From the NCBI RefSeq assembly GCF_014692875.1, contig NZ_CP061171.1:992001-1056000 (forward strand): DNA of 64,000 bases, written 5' to 3'. The DNA comes from Pedobacter riviphilus (lineage in GTDB: Bacteria; Bacteroidota; Bacteroidia; Sphingobacteriales; Sphingobacteriaceae). Shown here piece by piece: positions 26,776-35,854 of the stretch (positions are counted from its first letter, which is position 1; every line of letters begins with the position of its first letter). Under the pieces are notes generated by a model that saw only the letters and a list, made by a program, of their open reading frames with translations, was not told where the DNA came from and did not search any database. The position numbers and the translations under genes are program-made.

Positions 26776-28479
26776 ATGAATTTAACTCCTGCAAAAAAAA
26801 GAATTGCCATTATCGGTGGAGGACCAAGCGGTCTTTTCATGTATAAAAGATTAATTGAATCTAAAGCCACCAACTTCGAAATAGAGATATTCGAACGTAA
26901 AGATTATTTAGGAGCGGGTATGCCTTATAGTAGTGAAGGTGCAAATGTAGAACATATCACTAATGTATCGGATAATGAAATTCCGATCATATTCAACTCT
27001 ATTGAAGATTGGGTGAAAATTGCACCAAAAGAAATTTTAAAAAGATTTGATATCAACGAAGAAAAATTTAATGAATATAAGGTATTACCGCGATTGTTTT
27101 TTGGTGAATATCTTTCCGCACAATTTAAGTTATTAAAAGAAGCTGCAGAAAATAAAGAGATTAAGACCAATGTGCATTTAAATTGCGTAGTAGAAGATAT
27201 CATCGATTTTCCTGATGATAATCAGGTAGCGGTATGTGTAAAGGGGCTACCTAAAGCCTATTTCGACCAAGTTGTTATTTGTATCGGCCACAATTGGCCA
27301 AAGAAGTACGAAGGTCGCATTCCCAACTATTTCGATTCGCCTTACCCACCAAAAAAGCTTTTACTGAAACTTCATCATCCGGTAGGGGTTATGGGCTCAT
27401 CGTTAACAGCTATTGATGCATTAAGAACGTTGGCCCGGCAAAACGGAAAGTTTGAGGAAAAAGAGGATGGAACTTATCGTTATCATTTAGCGTGCGAGGG
27501 ATTTAAAGTTGTAATGCATTCGCGTAATGGCTTGTTGCCTGCTATCCGCTTTCATCTGGAAGATTCGCATTTAGGAAAGGAAGAAACGCTGAGTAAAGCC
27601 GAAATTAAAGAGAGTATGGCCAAGAACGGAGGTTTTTTATCATTAGACTTTGTGTTTGAAAAGAATTTTAAGGAAATATTTATTAAAAAGGATCCAGCTT
27701 TTTACGAGCAGATCAAAAATATGAACCTGGAAGAATTTGTTCTGGCTATGATGACTTTCAGGGGAAAATTAGAACCTTTCGATCTTTTTAAAAAGGAATA
27801 TGAAGAGGCCGAAAAATCTATAGAAAAGCGGAAATCTATTTATTGGAAAGAGGCCTTGGCTGTTTTAAGTTTTGCGATGAATTATCCTGCCAAATACCTT
27901 TCTGCCGAAGACATGGAACGGCTACAAAAGATATTAATGCCCCTAATTTCTATCGTCATTGCATTTGTACCCCAAAGCTCGTGCAGAGAATTACTGGCAC
28001 TACACGATGCGGGTGTGTTAAGTATTGTGGCCGTTGGGGATGAGGCAGAGGTTAAGCCATTAGAAACCGGCGGCGCAGATTATCATTACAGGGTAGGTGA
28101 TAAGAAGGTAGTTATTCACTTCGATACCTTTATCGATTGCACTGGCCAGCCACATCTTTCTTTCGACGATTTTCCTTTCAAAAGCTTAATTAACAATGGA
28201 ACGCTTAGTCCGGCCAGATTAAAATTCCAGTCGCCTGAGCGTGGAAAGGAAGAAATGAAACAGAATGATTTAGTGACAAAGAAAGAGAATAATTACTTTT
28301 TAACTGTGCCAGGCATTACCATCAACGATCATTTTCAGGTGGTTAATGAAGCGGGCCAGGCAAACAAAAGAATCTATATCATGGCGGTTCCGTACATTGG
28401 GGGGTATAATCCCGATTACTCTGGTATCGACTTCTGCGAAGCCGCATCAGAAGCAGTGTTGAGTAGTATTTTGAGTTAA
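26776..28479 (+). CDS. FAD/NAD(P)-binding protein
   Basis: A cytoplasmic flavoprotein-like protein of 567 residues. The N-terminal dinucleotide fold is clear (RIAIIGGGPSGLFMYKRL), followed by ERKDYLGAGMPYSSEGANVEHITNV, the pattern of the FAD-NAD(P)-binding domain family. A second Rossmann-type segment around VGVMGSSLTAIDALRTL and a late FDTFIDCTGQPHL complete the two-dinucleotide layout. Family members oxidise or hydroxylate small molecules, but the substrate is not known. The gene stands alone, with about 255 bases upstream and about 1 kb downstream, so context offers no hint. Confidence 0.8.
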   Translation: MNLTPAKKRIAIIGGGPSGLFMYKRLIESKATNFEIEIFERKDYLGAGMPYSSEGANVEHITNVSDNEIPIIFNSIEDWVKIAPKEILKRFDINEEKFNEYKVLPRLFFGEYLSAQFKLLKEAAENKEIKTNVHLNCVVEDIIDFPDDNQVAVCVKGLPKAYFDQVVICIGHNWPKKYEGRIPNYFDSPYPPKKLLLKLHHPVGVMGSSLTAIDALRTLARQNGKFEEKEDGTYRYHLACEGFKVVMHSRNGLLPAIRFHLEDSHLGKEETLSKAEIKESMAKNGGFLSLDFVFEKNFKEIFIKKDPAFYEQIKNMNLEEFVLAMMTFRGKLEPFDLFKKEYEEAEKSIEKRKSIYWKEALAVLSFAMNYPAKYLSAEDMERLQKILMPLISIVIAFVPQSSCRELLALHDAGVLSIVAVGDEAEVKPLETGGADYHYRVGDKKVVIHFDTFIDCTGQPHLSFDDFPFKSLINNGTLSPARLKFQSPERGKEEMKQNDLVTKKENNYFLTVPGITINDHFQVVNEAGQANKRIYIMAVPYIGGYNPDYSGIDFCEAASEAVLSSILS

Positions 28480-28845
28480 AGAGGTATTACGAAGTGATGT
28501 TCTAAAACTAGTTATTGCTATAATCGCTTAAGAACTTAAACCAGATTGTTGAACCTACAAAAAACTGATACTTACTTGTTTTAAATGGGCAGTTTTGAAT
28601 TTAGTGAACAATTGGTTCCTGTCAATTTTAATTTTCTACAAGAAATGAAGCATAGTAAAACGGTTTATGAGCTATTGAATTTCGAGACGATAAGCAGCCG
28701 TTTTTTTGAGAAATAATTTATGCGGTCTGGGTTGATTTTTTTTGTTGATTTATGCTGAAATTACTCAAAAATAGTATAATAGAATAAAATCTTTCTAATA
28801 AAAAAGTGCCTTCTGACAGATTAAATGCGGTTTTTAGAAAAAAAA

Positions 28846-28859
28846 CAAACGTTTGCGCT
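28846..28859. promoter_or_regulatory. LacI-type operator, site 1
   Basis: Palindrome CAAACGTTTG (28846-28855) followed by CGCT. The same 14 bases, CAAACGTTTGCGCT, recur at 48701-48714 before the beta-galactosidase gene. Confidence 0.6.
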
Positions 28860-29110
28860 TAATTTCTGTTATGTCTTTTTTTGATTACAAATTTGCTAAG
28901 AATGGTAAAGCATTTCACAAGCGTAAGTGAGGATAAATATAACGCTAGCGCATTAATTTTTTTGATGAATTAAACCATCATATACACTATTCTACTTAAT
29001 CCTTATTCGTTATTAGAATATCGTTGATAAAAATTATAAAAATTAGCTGATTAATGCCGCCGTTCAGGCATTATAGCCTTTTCTGGCTTAGTACATTACG
29101 CTGTTTTTAA

Positions 29111-29122
29111 GCAAACGTTTGC
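29111..29122. promoter_or_regulatory. LacI-type operator, site 2
   Basis: A perfect 12-base palindrome GCAAACGTTTGC, flanked by TTAA on both sides with one base of offset. It lies about 375 bases before the SusC start codon. Confidence 0.6.
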
Positions 29123-29363
29123 GTTAAGAAAAATAAAAATCCAGTATTCTTAATATATAACTTGCATTACCAAGTATTAACGAGCCGATATTTTATTTTA
29201 GTATTACGAGCAAAAAAACTGTTATAAACTAACAGCAAAATAATTAATAATAAAATAATAAGCCCCTAACCAGGGTATAACTAACAAACAAACAAAAACT
29301 AATCATTCTGGGCAATATATTTTGCTTTAAGAATTAATATTAATCAACTCTAAACCATATTCC

Positions 29364-29435
29364 ATGATCAAAAAATTTACTTTTTGTCTAGTGGCATTGC
29401 TATGCCCAAAATCTCAAATAGAGACATTTTCTTAA
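29364..29435 (+). CDS. Possible leader peptide or gene remnant, 23 residues
   Basis: The frame starts MIKKFTFCLVALLC and ends after 23 residues. The opening looks exactly like a Bacteroidota signal peptide, then stops. It lies 60 bases before the SusC start, on the same strand. It may be a translated leader, or the decayed N-terminus of an older gene. Evidence is limited to composition and position. Confidence 0.3.
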   Translation: MIKKFTFCLVALLCPKSQIETFS

Positions 29436-29495
29436 TTACATTTTAACAATCGAGTTTCTTCTTTAAACACTTAAACTTTTAATTAAACTAATAAA

Positions 29496-32400
29496 ATGGT
29501 TAAAATTTATACAAGCGTTTGTATTGCCTTGTTTTTATCTGTTTTTGGATCACAATCTTTGTATGCCCACCGGGTATGGCTTAAAACGGCTAATGGTAGC
29601 TATTTTGTTTTTCAGCATGATACTACTAAAGCTACTAAAGCTAAAAAAGATTCGTCCGCTTATTCCATTAAAACCGATACAATTGGCCAAATGGTTAGAG
29701 CGCTACAGAAATTTAAAACGGTACGCGATACAATTAACATCCGTTCTTCAACACCTGTTCCCAATTTATCATTACAGCAAATCATTAAAGGTAATTTGGC
29801 TGGCGTTTACGTACAGGAACCAAATGGCGAACCTGGAACTGAGCAAAGCATGATTATACAAGGTACGTCTGGTTTACTATTTAATAAGAAAGACATTTAT
29901 GCTTTACAGCCTGCTGTTTATTTAAATGGTGTGCCCCTGGTAGCGGATAATCCTTTTGCATTTGACGTACAGAAATATGATTATAACAGGATTGGACCTG
30001 CAACCAATTTACTTTCACAAATAGATATTAATAATATACTGTCCATTTCGGTAATTAAAGATCCTTTTGAACTGGCCAAACTTGGTCCAAATGCAGCAAA
30101 CGGAGCTATATATATTACCACTAAAAATGCTAAGGCCGGACTTAGGGATATTAGTTTAAACTCTTACTTTGGTTATGTAACGGCCCCTCAGGTAAATACA
30201 GTTAATGGTGTTTACGAAAACAATTTCAGAAATCAGTTCTATAAAAAATACAATCCGACTGGTAGCCCTGCTTCTTATTTGCGCGATTCTACCAACGTAG
30301 CTTATTTTGGCCCTTCAAACTGGACTGACTTATACTATCAAAATACGCCAACTTTTTCTGCCGATCTAGGTATAACCGGGGGTACAGAAAGAGCAAACTT
30401 CAGGTTTTTTGGTTCGGGCACCAAAAATGCAGGAAATGCAGATAATACTGGTATTAACCGCTATAATTTGTTTTTTGGTATCAATATGGCACCATTTAAA
30501 TGGCTTACTGTATCGAGTACAGTTAATACTGCCCGTTTAGATCGTACCAGAAACAAAAGTTTACGCGATCGTTTTGCAGAAACACGCTATATACCCGATT
30601 TAAGTAGCCCACTTTCTCCAAATGCCGATTCTTATGCCAACTATTTAACTGAAAATGGCAGAAATGTAGATAACAATCGTTCCACAGTATTAAACGGAAA
30701 CCTGACCTTAAGTGCAAAGGTGAATAAATTTGTAATCTCTACTACTGGTTTGTTCAATTACAACGAAGGGATCAGGGATTACTTTATCCCATCAACCTTG
30801 CTGGCAGGTATCAGTTATATTTCTAATTATTTTGGTTACAGCCAAAGGGTATCACTCAATAACAGCATTAGCTACAAATATGATATCAATAAAAACCATG
30901 TTATTGATTTTGAACTTGGACAGAGCTTACAGGGCGATACCTACAAGTATAATTATGCAAGAGCCTACAATGGTCCGAATGATTATGTAAAACTGACTTT
31001 TGTTGATGGTAACCCAACCAGAGATGGAGCTGATAACCCGGATTACCTTAACGTGCTATCCGAGGGTAATTTTTATGTATTCAGGTATATAGATAAGGAG
31101 CGTAATAATTTAATGTCTTTTTATGGATCGGCAAAATACGCTTATAAAAGCCTGTTTACCTTTAATGCCTTATTGAGAAGAGATGGTACATCTAATGGAC
31201 AGCCAGATAGCCGTTGGGTTACTACTCCGGCATTTAATGCCAACTGGAATTTAAAAGAACAGTTTTTAAAAGGCAATAGCGTAATTGATGCATTACATCT
31301 AAGCGCAGGCTGGGGCAGAACTTTAAGGGTTTTCCAGGATGACCGTTTTGCTGCAGGACCACAGTACCGTTCGGAAAACGGATGGGAAGAAGAACCAACT
31401 ATTCCAGGTTATGGTGGTTTGCTAGGCATTAACCGTCCATATAATAGTGGATTTATTGGTTACAACATTAGCCTTCCTTTTGCCGATCGTACGAGTGTAA
31501 CTTTAGACGCATCGTTTTTAAACAGTCGCATCAATACTGCAGTTACGGTATATAACCGTGAAGATAAAAACAGTGTGATAGGATTGCCCGTAGCCGTCGA
31601 AACAGGTTATTCTACCCAATATAAATCGGGGATGGATATCAATAATAAAGGGGTAGAATTTTTGGTTAATGGTGCAGTGTTACAACAACGCAATGGCTTA
31701 ACCTGGAATACTGGACTAAACTTAAGCTATAACAAAAATAAACTTTCGGCATTGCCAGAGGGCTTAAACGAATTAATTTATCAGAACGACAATAAATTGC
31801 AGGTAGGTAAATCGGTAGGCAGTTATTGGTTATACACCAACCAAGGTATTTACAATAGCGATGCTGAAGTACCTGCTGGCAGAACTTTTAACGGGATTCC
31901 ACTAAAAGCCGGCGATCCGAAATGGGTTGATTACAATAACGATAACCGTATCGACAGTAAAGACAAGGTATTAACAGGAGATAGATTACCAAAATTTGTG
32001 GGTGGCTGGAACAATACCATTGCCTACAAAAACTTCGATTTAAACTTCAATTTCATTTTTGCTGCCGGCCAAAAAGCTATAAACCAATACGAGGCAACCC
32101 GTTACGGTTTTGTAAACCGCGAAGCAGGAAATGATATCAACTCAGTTAAAGAAGTTTCTTCATGGCAATCATTCGATAACGAGAAAAACTATCCAATATA
32201 CAATCCGTGGAGCCCTGTAGATGCTTACCGTACCGATCAGGATCTGTTTTTAGAAAGTGCCTCTTATGTGAAGTTAAGATCGGTTACCTTGGGTTACGAT
32301 TTTAGTAAAACAGGTTTATTCAAAAAAGCCGGTGGAAAAATCAGAAGAGCCTATTTATATGCTACAGCCTTAAACGTATTTACCCTAACCGATTTTTCAG

Positions 32401-32498
32401 GTGTTGATCCAGAACTGATCAATTACAATGGGGTATACGACGGTGCAAATATCACCATCCCACGAACATTTGTTTTAGGCTTCAAACTCGATTTATAA
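29496..32498 (+). CDS. SusC/RagA-type TonB-linked outer-membrane protein (pair 1), without the usual N-terminal domain
   Basis: A SusC-like transporter of 1000 residues, partner of the SusD encoded 17 bases downstream. A signal peptide (to about residue 24, LYA) is followed by a short linker and then directly by the plug (LSLQQIIKGNLAGVYVQEPNGEPGTEQSMIIQGTSG; ISVIKDPFELAKLGPNAANGAIYITTK). The CarboxypepD_reg domain seen in most SusC proteins is missing, and the linker is rich in Thr, Lys and Asp. The barrel ends GFKLDL. By family it imports large oligosaccharides or glycopeptides with TonB energy. First gene of an 11-gene run. Regulation is probably through the LacI-type sites upstream. Confidence 0.93.
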   Translation: MVKIYTSVCIALFLSVFGSQSLYAHRVWLKTANGSYFVFQHDTTKATKAKKDSSAYSIKTDTIGQMVRALQKFKTVRDTINIRSSTPVPNLSLQQIIKGNLAGVYVQEPNGEPGTEQSMIIQGTSGLLFNKKDIYALQPAVYLNGVPLVADNPFAFDVQKYDYNRIGPATNLLSQIDINNILSISVIKDPFELAKLGPNAANGAIYITTKNAKAGLRDISLNSYFGYVTAPQVNTVNGVYENNFRNQFYKKYNPTGSPASYLRDSTNVAYFGPSNWTDLYYQNTPTFSADLGITGGTERANFRFFGSGTKNAGNADNTGINRYNLFFGINMAPFKWLTVSSTVNTARLDRTRNKSLRDRFAETRYIPDLSSPLSPNADSYANYLTENGRNVDNNRSTVLNGNLTLSAKVNKFVISTTGLFNYNEGIRDYFIPSTLLAGISYISNYFGYSQRVSLNNSISYKYDINKNHVIDFELGQSLQGDTYKYNYARAYNGPNDYVKLTFVDGNPTRDGADNPDYLNVLSEGNFYVFRYIDKERNNLMSFYGSAKYAYKSLFTFNALLRRDGTSNGQPDSRWVTTPAFNANWNLKEQFLKGNSVIDALHLSAGWGRTLRVFQDDRFAAGPQYRSENGWEEEPTIPGYGGLLGINRPYNSGFIGYNISLPFADRTSVTLDASFLNSRINTAVTVYNREDKNSVIGLPVAVETGYSTQYKSGMDINNKGVEFLVNGAVLQQRNGLTWNTGLNLSYNKNKLSALPEGLNELIYQNDNKLQVGKSVGSYWLYTNQGIYNSDAEVPAGRTFNGIPLKAGDPKWVDYNNDNRIDSKDKVLTGDRLPKFVGGWNNTIAYKNFDLNFNFIFAAGQKAINQYEATRYGFVNREAGNDINSVKEVSSWQSFDNEKNYPIYNPWSPVDAYRTDQDLFLESASYVKLRSVTLGYDFSKTGLFKKAGGKIRRAYLYATALNVFTLTDFSGVDPELINYNGVYDGANITIPRTFVLGFKLDL

Positions 32499-32515
32499 AA
32501 TATACCATTATTGAT

Positions 32516-34114
32516 ATGAAATATTCTAATTATAAAATTAGTATCTACAGGTCGGTTACCCTAGTGCTAGCACTAACCATTGTTGGTATGGGCAATTTCT
32601 CCTGTAAGAAAATTGATGATGTACAATCAACAAGATTAGCTACAGAAGAAAGTAATTGGAAAACGTTGGAAGACGCCCGTGCAAACTTACTTTCGGTATA
32701 TGGACTGATGCGTTCGGCTACCGTTTCCGATAACACCCATTGGTTAATGGGCGATTTACGCCAGGGCGATTTTCAGATCACCAACAGGGCAGATCTTAAA
32801 TCTATTGTTGCGGGGCAGTTAAATGCACAGAACCCTGTAATTAACAGGATTACCAACTGGCGTAGGTTTTATGCCGTAGTTAATGCTGCGAGTTTATTTA
32901 TCGAGCGCTCTAAGCAGATAATACCATTAGATTCGCGTTATACTCAGATAAACAATAATGTAGATGTTGCACAGGCCAGAATATTAAGGGCATTTGCTTA
33001 TTTCTATATGGTAAGAATCTGGGGGGATGTGCCTTTGTTAACCTCATCGCACGACGGCGATTTCGTACAATTGCCAAGAACCGCAAAAGAAAAAGTTTTA
33101 CAGTTTGCTACAACCGAGCTATTGGCTGCAGCACAGGTAGTACCTTTTAAATACGGTGGCGATGATCCAATTCTACCAGGGCTTTATTATGGCGCAGGCT
33201 GGGCAAGCTGGAACGGAAATATTTTTACCCGCTTATCGGCCTATATTATCTTAGCCCACATTGCGGCTTGGCAAGGCAATTACCTGGATGCAGCCACTTA
33301 CTCAAAATTTGTGTTGGATAATTATACCAAATCTAACGGAAGTGGTTCGAATGGGATTGTTTATTTGGATATGGACGCCCTTACTGAGAATGTAAATTAC
33401 TATAGTCCATTTGCGTTTAAACGCGCAACTGTACTGGTTGGTTTTCCATTTGAGGCAGGTAATGGTTTATCAACTGCTAACGGCCATATTGAGCAGTTAA
33501 CTTTGGCATCGCCATTTATTCCTAAAACGCAACCTGAAATGTTTGTGCCAAAGGATAGTATCCTTAAAATATTTACCGATCCTAGAGATTTAAGGTTTAG
33601 CATTAACCCTGTTACAGGCTTATACCGAACAAATTATTTTTACAACTTCACTTCAGAACAACCCATTTTTAACAAGATCAAAGTAATTTATACGGCTCAA
33701 ACCTCTGGTAACTTAACCCTGTTCAGTTCTACCATGCTGTTTAGCCGTATTGAAGAAATCACCTTGCTTAGAGCCGAGGCCTGTGCTGTATTGGGACAGC
33801 GTGATGAAGCCATTTCTGCACTGAACAAAGCAGCAAACTTGAGAGGAACAGCTACTTATAATGCTGCATCGGGCAAAGATTTGGTTGATGCCATTTTTGA
33901 AGAACGCAGAAGGGAGTTAATGGGAGAAGGTTGGAGATGGTACGACATTGTACGTTACAACAGGCTTAAAAATGCTACCGGTACCTTCATCAAGAAAAAT
34001 GGTGTGTCACTTACATTCACGCAGTTTGAGCGTGCAGGAGGTATTTACTGGCCGGTATCTCAAGATGTAATCAATGCAAATCCATCGGTTACCCAAAACC
34101 CATACTGGCAATAA
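32516..34114 (+). CDS. SusD/RagB-type surface lipoprotein (pair 1)
   Basis: A glycan-binding surface lipoprotein of 532 residues that would cap the SusC channel encoded just upstream. The signal peptide ends in NFSCKK; SusD features include the TPR-like helical N-terminal part (NWKTLEDARANLLSVYGLM, ARILRAFAYFYMVRIWGDVPL) and the C-terminal AISALNKAANLRG...IFEERRRELMGEGWRWYDIVRYN block. Length is typical. A fasciclin lipoprotein follows after 14 bases. Confidence 0.94.
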   Translation: MKYSNYKISIYRSVTLVLALTIVGMGNFSCKKIDDVQSTRLATEESNWKTLEDARANLLSVYGLMRSATVSDNTHWLMGDLRQGDFQITNRADLKSIVAGQLNAQNPVINRITNWRRFYAVVNAASLFIERSKQIIPLDSRYTQINNNVDVAQARILRAFAYFYMVRIWGDVPLLTSSHDGDFVQLPRTAKEKVLQFATTELLAAAQVVPFKYGGDDPILPGLYYGAGWASWNGNIFTRLSAYIILAHIAAWQGNYLDAATYSKFVLDNYTKSNGSGSNGIVYLDMDALTENVNYYSPFAFKRATVLVGFPFEAGNGLSTANGHIEQLTLASPFIPKTQPEMFVPKDSILKIFTDPRDLRFSINPVTGLYRTNYFYNFTSEQPIFNKIKVIYTAQTSGNLTLFSSTMLFSRIEEITLLRAEACAVLGQRDEAISALNKAANLRGTATYNAASGKDLVDAIFEERRRELMGEGWRWYDIVRYNRLKNATGTFIKKNGVSLTFTQFERAGGIYWPVSQDVINANPSVTQNPYWQ

Positions 34115-34128
34115 TCAATCAGAAGATC

Positions 34129-34803
34129 ATGAAAAAGAAATTATATAAACATAGCCTATTGTTGCTAATAGCTGTAATGGGTATTTATTTAAGTGCCTGC
34201 AAAAAAAACGATTCTCCTTATTACGACTATACCAATACGGTGCAAACCTATAAAGGAACTGCAGTGGATTATTTAAAATCGAAACCGAACACTTTTGATT
34301 CGCTGCTTTTGGTGTTGGACCGTTTTCCTTTTTTGAAGGATTCTTTAACCAATCAGAAAGTAACCTTGTTTGCACCTGTAAATGAAAATTTCGCGGCATC
34401 GGTTAAATATTTAAACCAAACCAGAAAAGCAGAAGGGAAAGGGCCTATTTATTTAAGCACCGCAGATCCGTTGGAACTGGCATTTATGCTTTCAAAATAT
34501 ATTATAAGGGGAAACTTAACATCTGCTACTTATGCCAGTACGATTGATGGTATTTCGGTAACAACAGTAGCTTCTAACTACCCCATGCATGTTAAAGCAC
34601 TACAGGCTAATGCATCAGGCTTTATAGGTGGGGGAGCCACTACACTCGAATATAGCGATATGTACGGCTCAACCATTAGGCTCAACTGGGTAACCACCAA
34701 TACCAACGCCATTAACATCAAAACCAATAATGCTACCATAAACATTTTAACCCCGTTGCACAATTTTGGGTTTGATGAATTTACATACAGATTAGACCAA
34801 TAG
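34129..34803 (+). CDS. Fasciclin (FAS1) domain lipoprotein 1
   Basis: A lipoprotein of 224 residues: signal peptide with lipobox LSACKK, then one FAS1 domain (about 40-220) recognised by VTLFAPVNENFAASV and the C-terminal INILTPLHNFGFDEF. FAS1 domains mediate protein or glycan binding on the surface. A second fasciclin gene accompanies the second SusC/D pair, so the arrangement SusC-SusD-FAS1 is repeated. Function in the locus is inferred to be surface adhesion or assembly. Confidence 0.85.
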   Translation: MKKKLYKHSLLLLIAVMGIYLSACKKNDSPYYDYTNTVQTYKGTAVDYLKSKPNTFDSLLLVLDRFPFLKDSLTNQKVTLFAPVNENFAASVKYLNQTRKAEGKGPIYLSTADPLELAFMLSKYIIRGNLTSATYASTIDGISVTTVASNYPMHVKALQANASGFIGGGATTLEYSDMYGSTIRLNWVTTNTNAINIKTNNATINILTPLHNFGFDEFTYRLDQ

Positions 34804-34807
34804 CCTT

Positions 34808-35854
34808 ATGAAGATGAAAACTAAAAAATACTTTCTTAGTGTAGCGATAATGCTAACAGGCATGATGCTCGTATTGGTATCGTGTAAGAAAAATTTACCA
34901 GATAATAGGTTGTCTATAGCCAATGATAGCCAGTACACACAGTTTCTATATCAGCCTACTTTAGGTAGAAACACCTTATTTACCAATAATTTTACATACG
35001 GCAATTCGAGCAGGCCTCTGGATTTTAAAATTGTAAACATGCGTACTTTTGGTGGCGAGCCTGCTCCTGAACTAACCAAACTTTATCCGGTTAAAGTATG
35101 GAAAACAGCCTATGATGGTACCGAAAAATCGCTGGCCGAAATTGAAGCAAAACGCGTAATAGAAAACCATCCACTTTTCGAAGTACGCCCACATTCAGGC
35201 GAATTTTTAATGTGGGCCGAAGCCAACTCTAATATGATTAAGGCACAACCAGATTCGGGTTATGTTTTTGACGTAGAAATGTCGAATACCGGTGGAAGGA
35301 AATATTTTCAGAATTTCCGTCTTAGTCCATTGCGCGAACGCCCTTATGAGCCATCGCCATTAGATCCGATAACAGGACAGGGAACATCAACCTCTGTGAG
35401 TCCTGCAGGTTTATTTATTACTGGAACAAGAACCAATCAGTTCTTATCATCGAGTGATGTAGCCGTGGTGTTTAATAAATTGCCAAAAGGGCTGCCAGGC
35501 TATTCCGGACATAGCATCAGTTTTAAATTTATAGATACGCTGGCTCAGGTTATCGATCCAAATAAGTTTGCTTTAACCGATTGGGGCAATTTGGTACATG
35601 GTTTTAATATGATAAAAGATGCCACCAAAGTAAAATTTGATGTGGCTTATCCGATTCCTTTAACCGCATATCCTACAAAATATACCACAACAGATGGTGG
35701 TGCGGCAAGGGTGGTTTTCAGGTTCGACAGGCAGGCATTTGGTGCAGTTTTGCTCCACTGTTATCTCGCCTTAAATTTCAAGATCTACGAAGAGGGGGAT
35801 TGGGAAATTATCTTTCAGTTTAAGAACGACAAACCAAAATTTGATAACGACTGA
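34808..35854 (+). CDS. DUF5007-like surface lipoprotein
   Basis: A lipoprotein of 348 residues with lipobox LVSCKKN. It shows no enzymatic motif. The sequence reads as a beta-rich protein of the DUF5007 type, which I recall from similar SusCD-fasciclin loci; the family name should be treated as tentative. It starts 4 bases after the fasciclin stop, and its stop overlaps the start of the second SusC gene (ATGA), so it is translationally coupled to both. A role as an accessory surface binding protein of the transporter is likely from position only. Confidence 0.6.
   Translation: MKMKTKKYFLSVAIMLTGMMLVLVSCKKNLPDNRLSIANDSQYTQFLYQPTLGRNTLFTNNFTYGNSSRPLDFKIVNMRTFGGEPAPELTKLYPVKVWKTAYDGTEKSLAEIEAKRVIENHPLFEVRPHSGEFLMWAEANSNMIKAQPDSGYVFDVEMSNTGGRKYFQNFRLSPLRERPYEPSPLDPITGQGTSTSVSPAGLFITGTRTNQFLSSSDVAVVFNKLPKGLPGYSGHSISFKFIDTLAQVIDPNKFALTDWGNLVHGFNMIKDATKVKFDVAYPIPLTAYPTKYTTTDGGAARVVFRFDRQAFGAVLLHCYLALNFKIYEEGDWEIIFQFKNDKPKFDND

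Larger units (their letters stand above)
28480..29495. promoter_or_regulatory. 1-kb regulatory region before the first SusC gene with LacI-type operators
   Basis: No convincing gene. A weak 43-codon frame (28585-28716) has no recognisable features. The main content is palindromic sites: CAAACGTTTG at 28846-28855 followed by CGCT, CGCTAGCG at 28943-28950, and GCAAACGTTTGC at 29111-29122. These fit LacI/CcpA-type operators, with a central CG. The last 130 bases are AT-rich and hold a short signal-peptide-like frame (29364-29435). Confidence 0.6.

Noticed and set aside
28585..28716. 43-codon frame in the 1-kb region before the first SusC gene
   Set aside because: No hydrophobic segment, motif or conserved context; length is within chance for AT-rich DNA.
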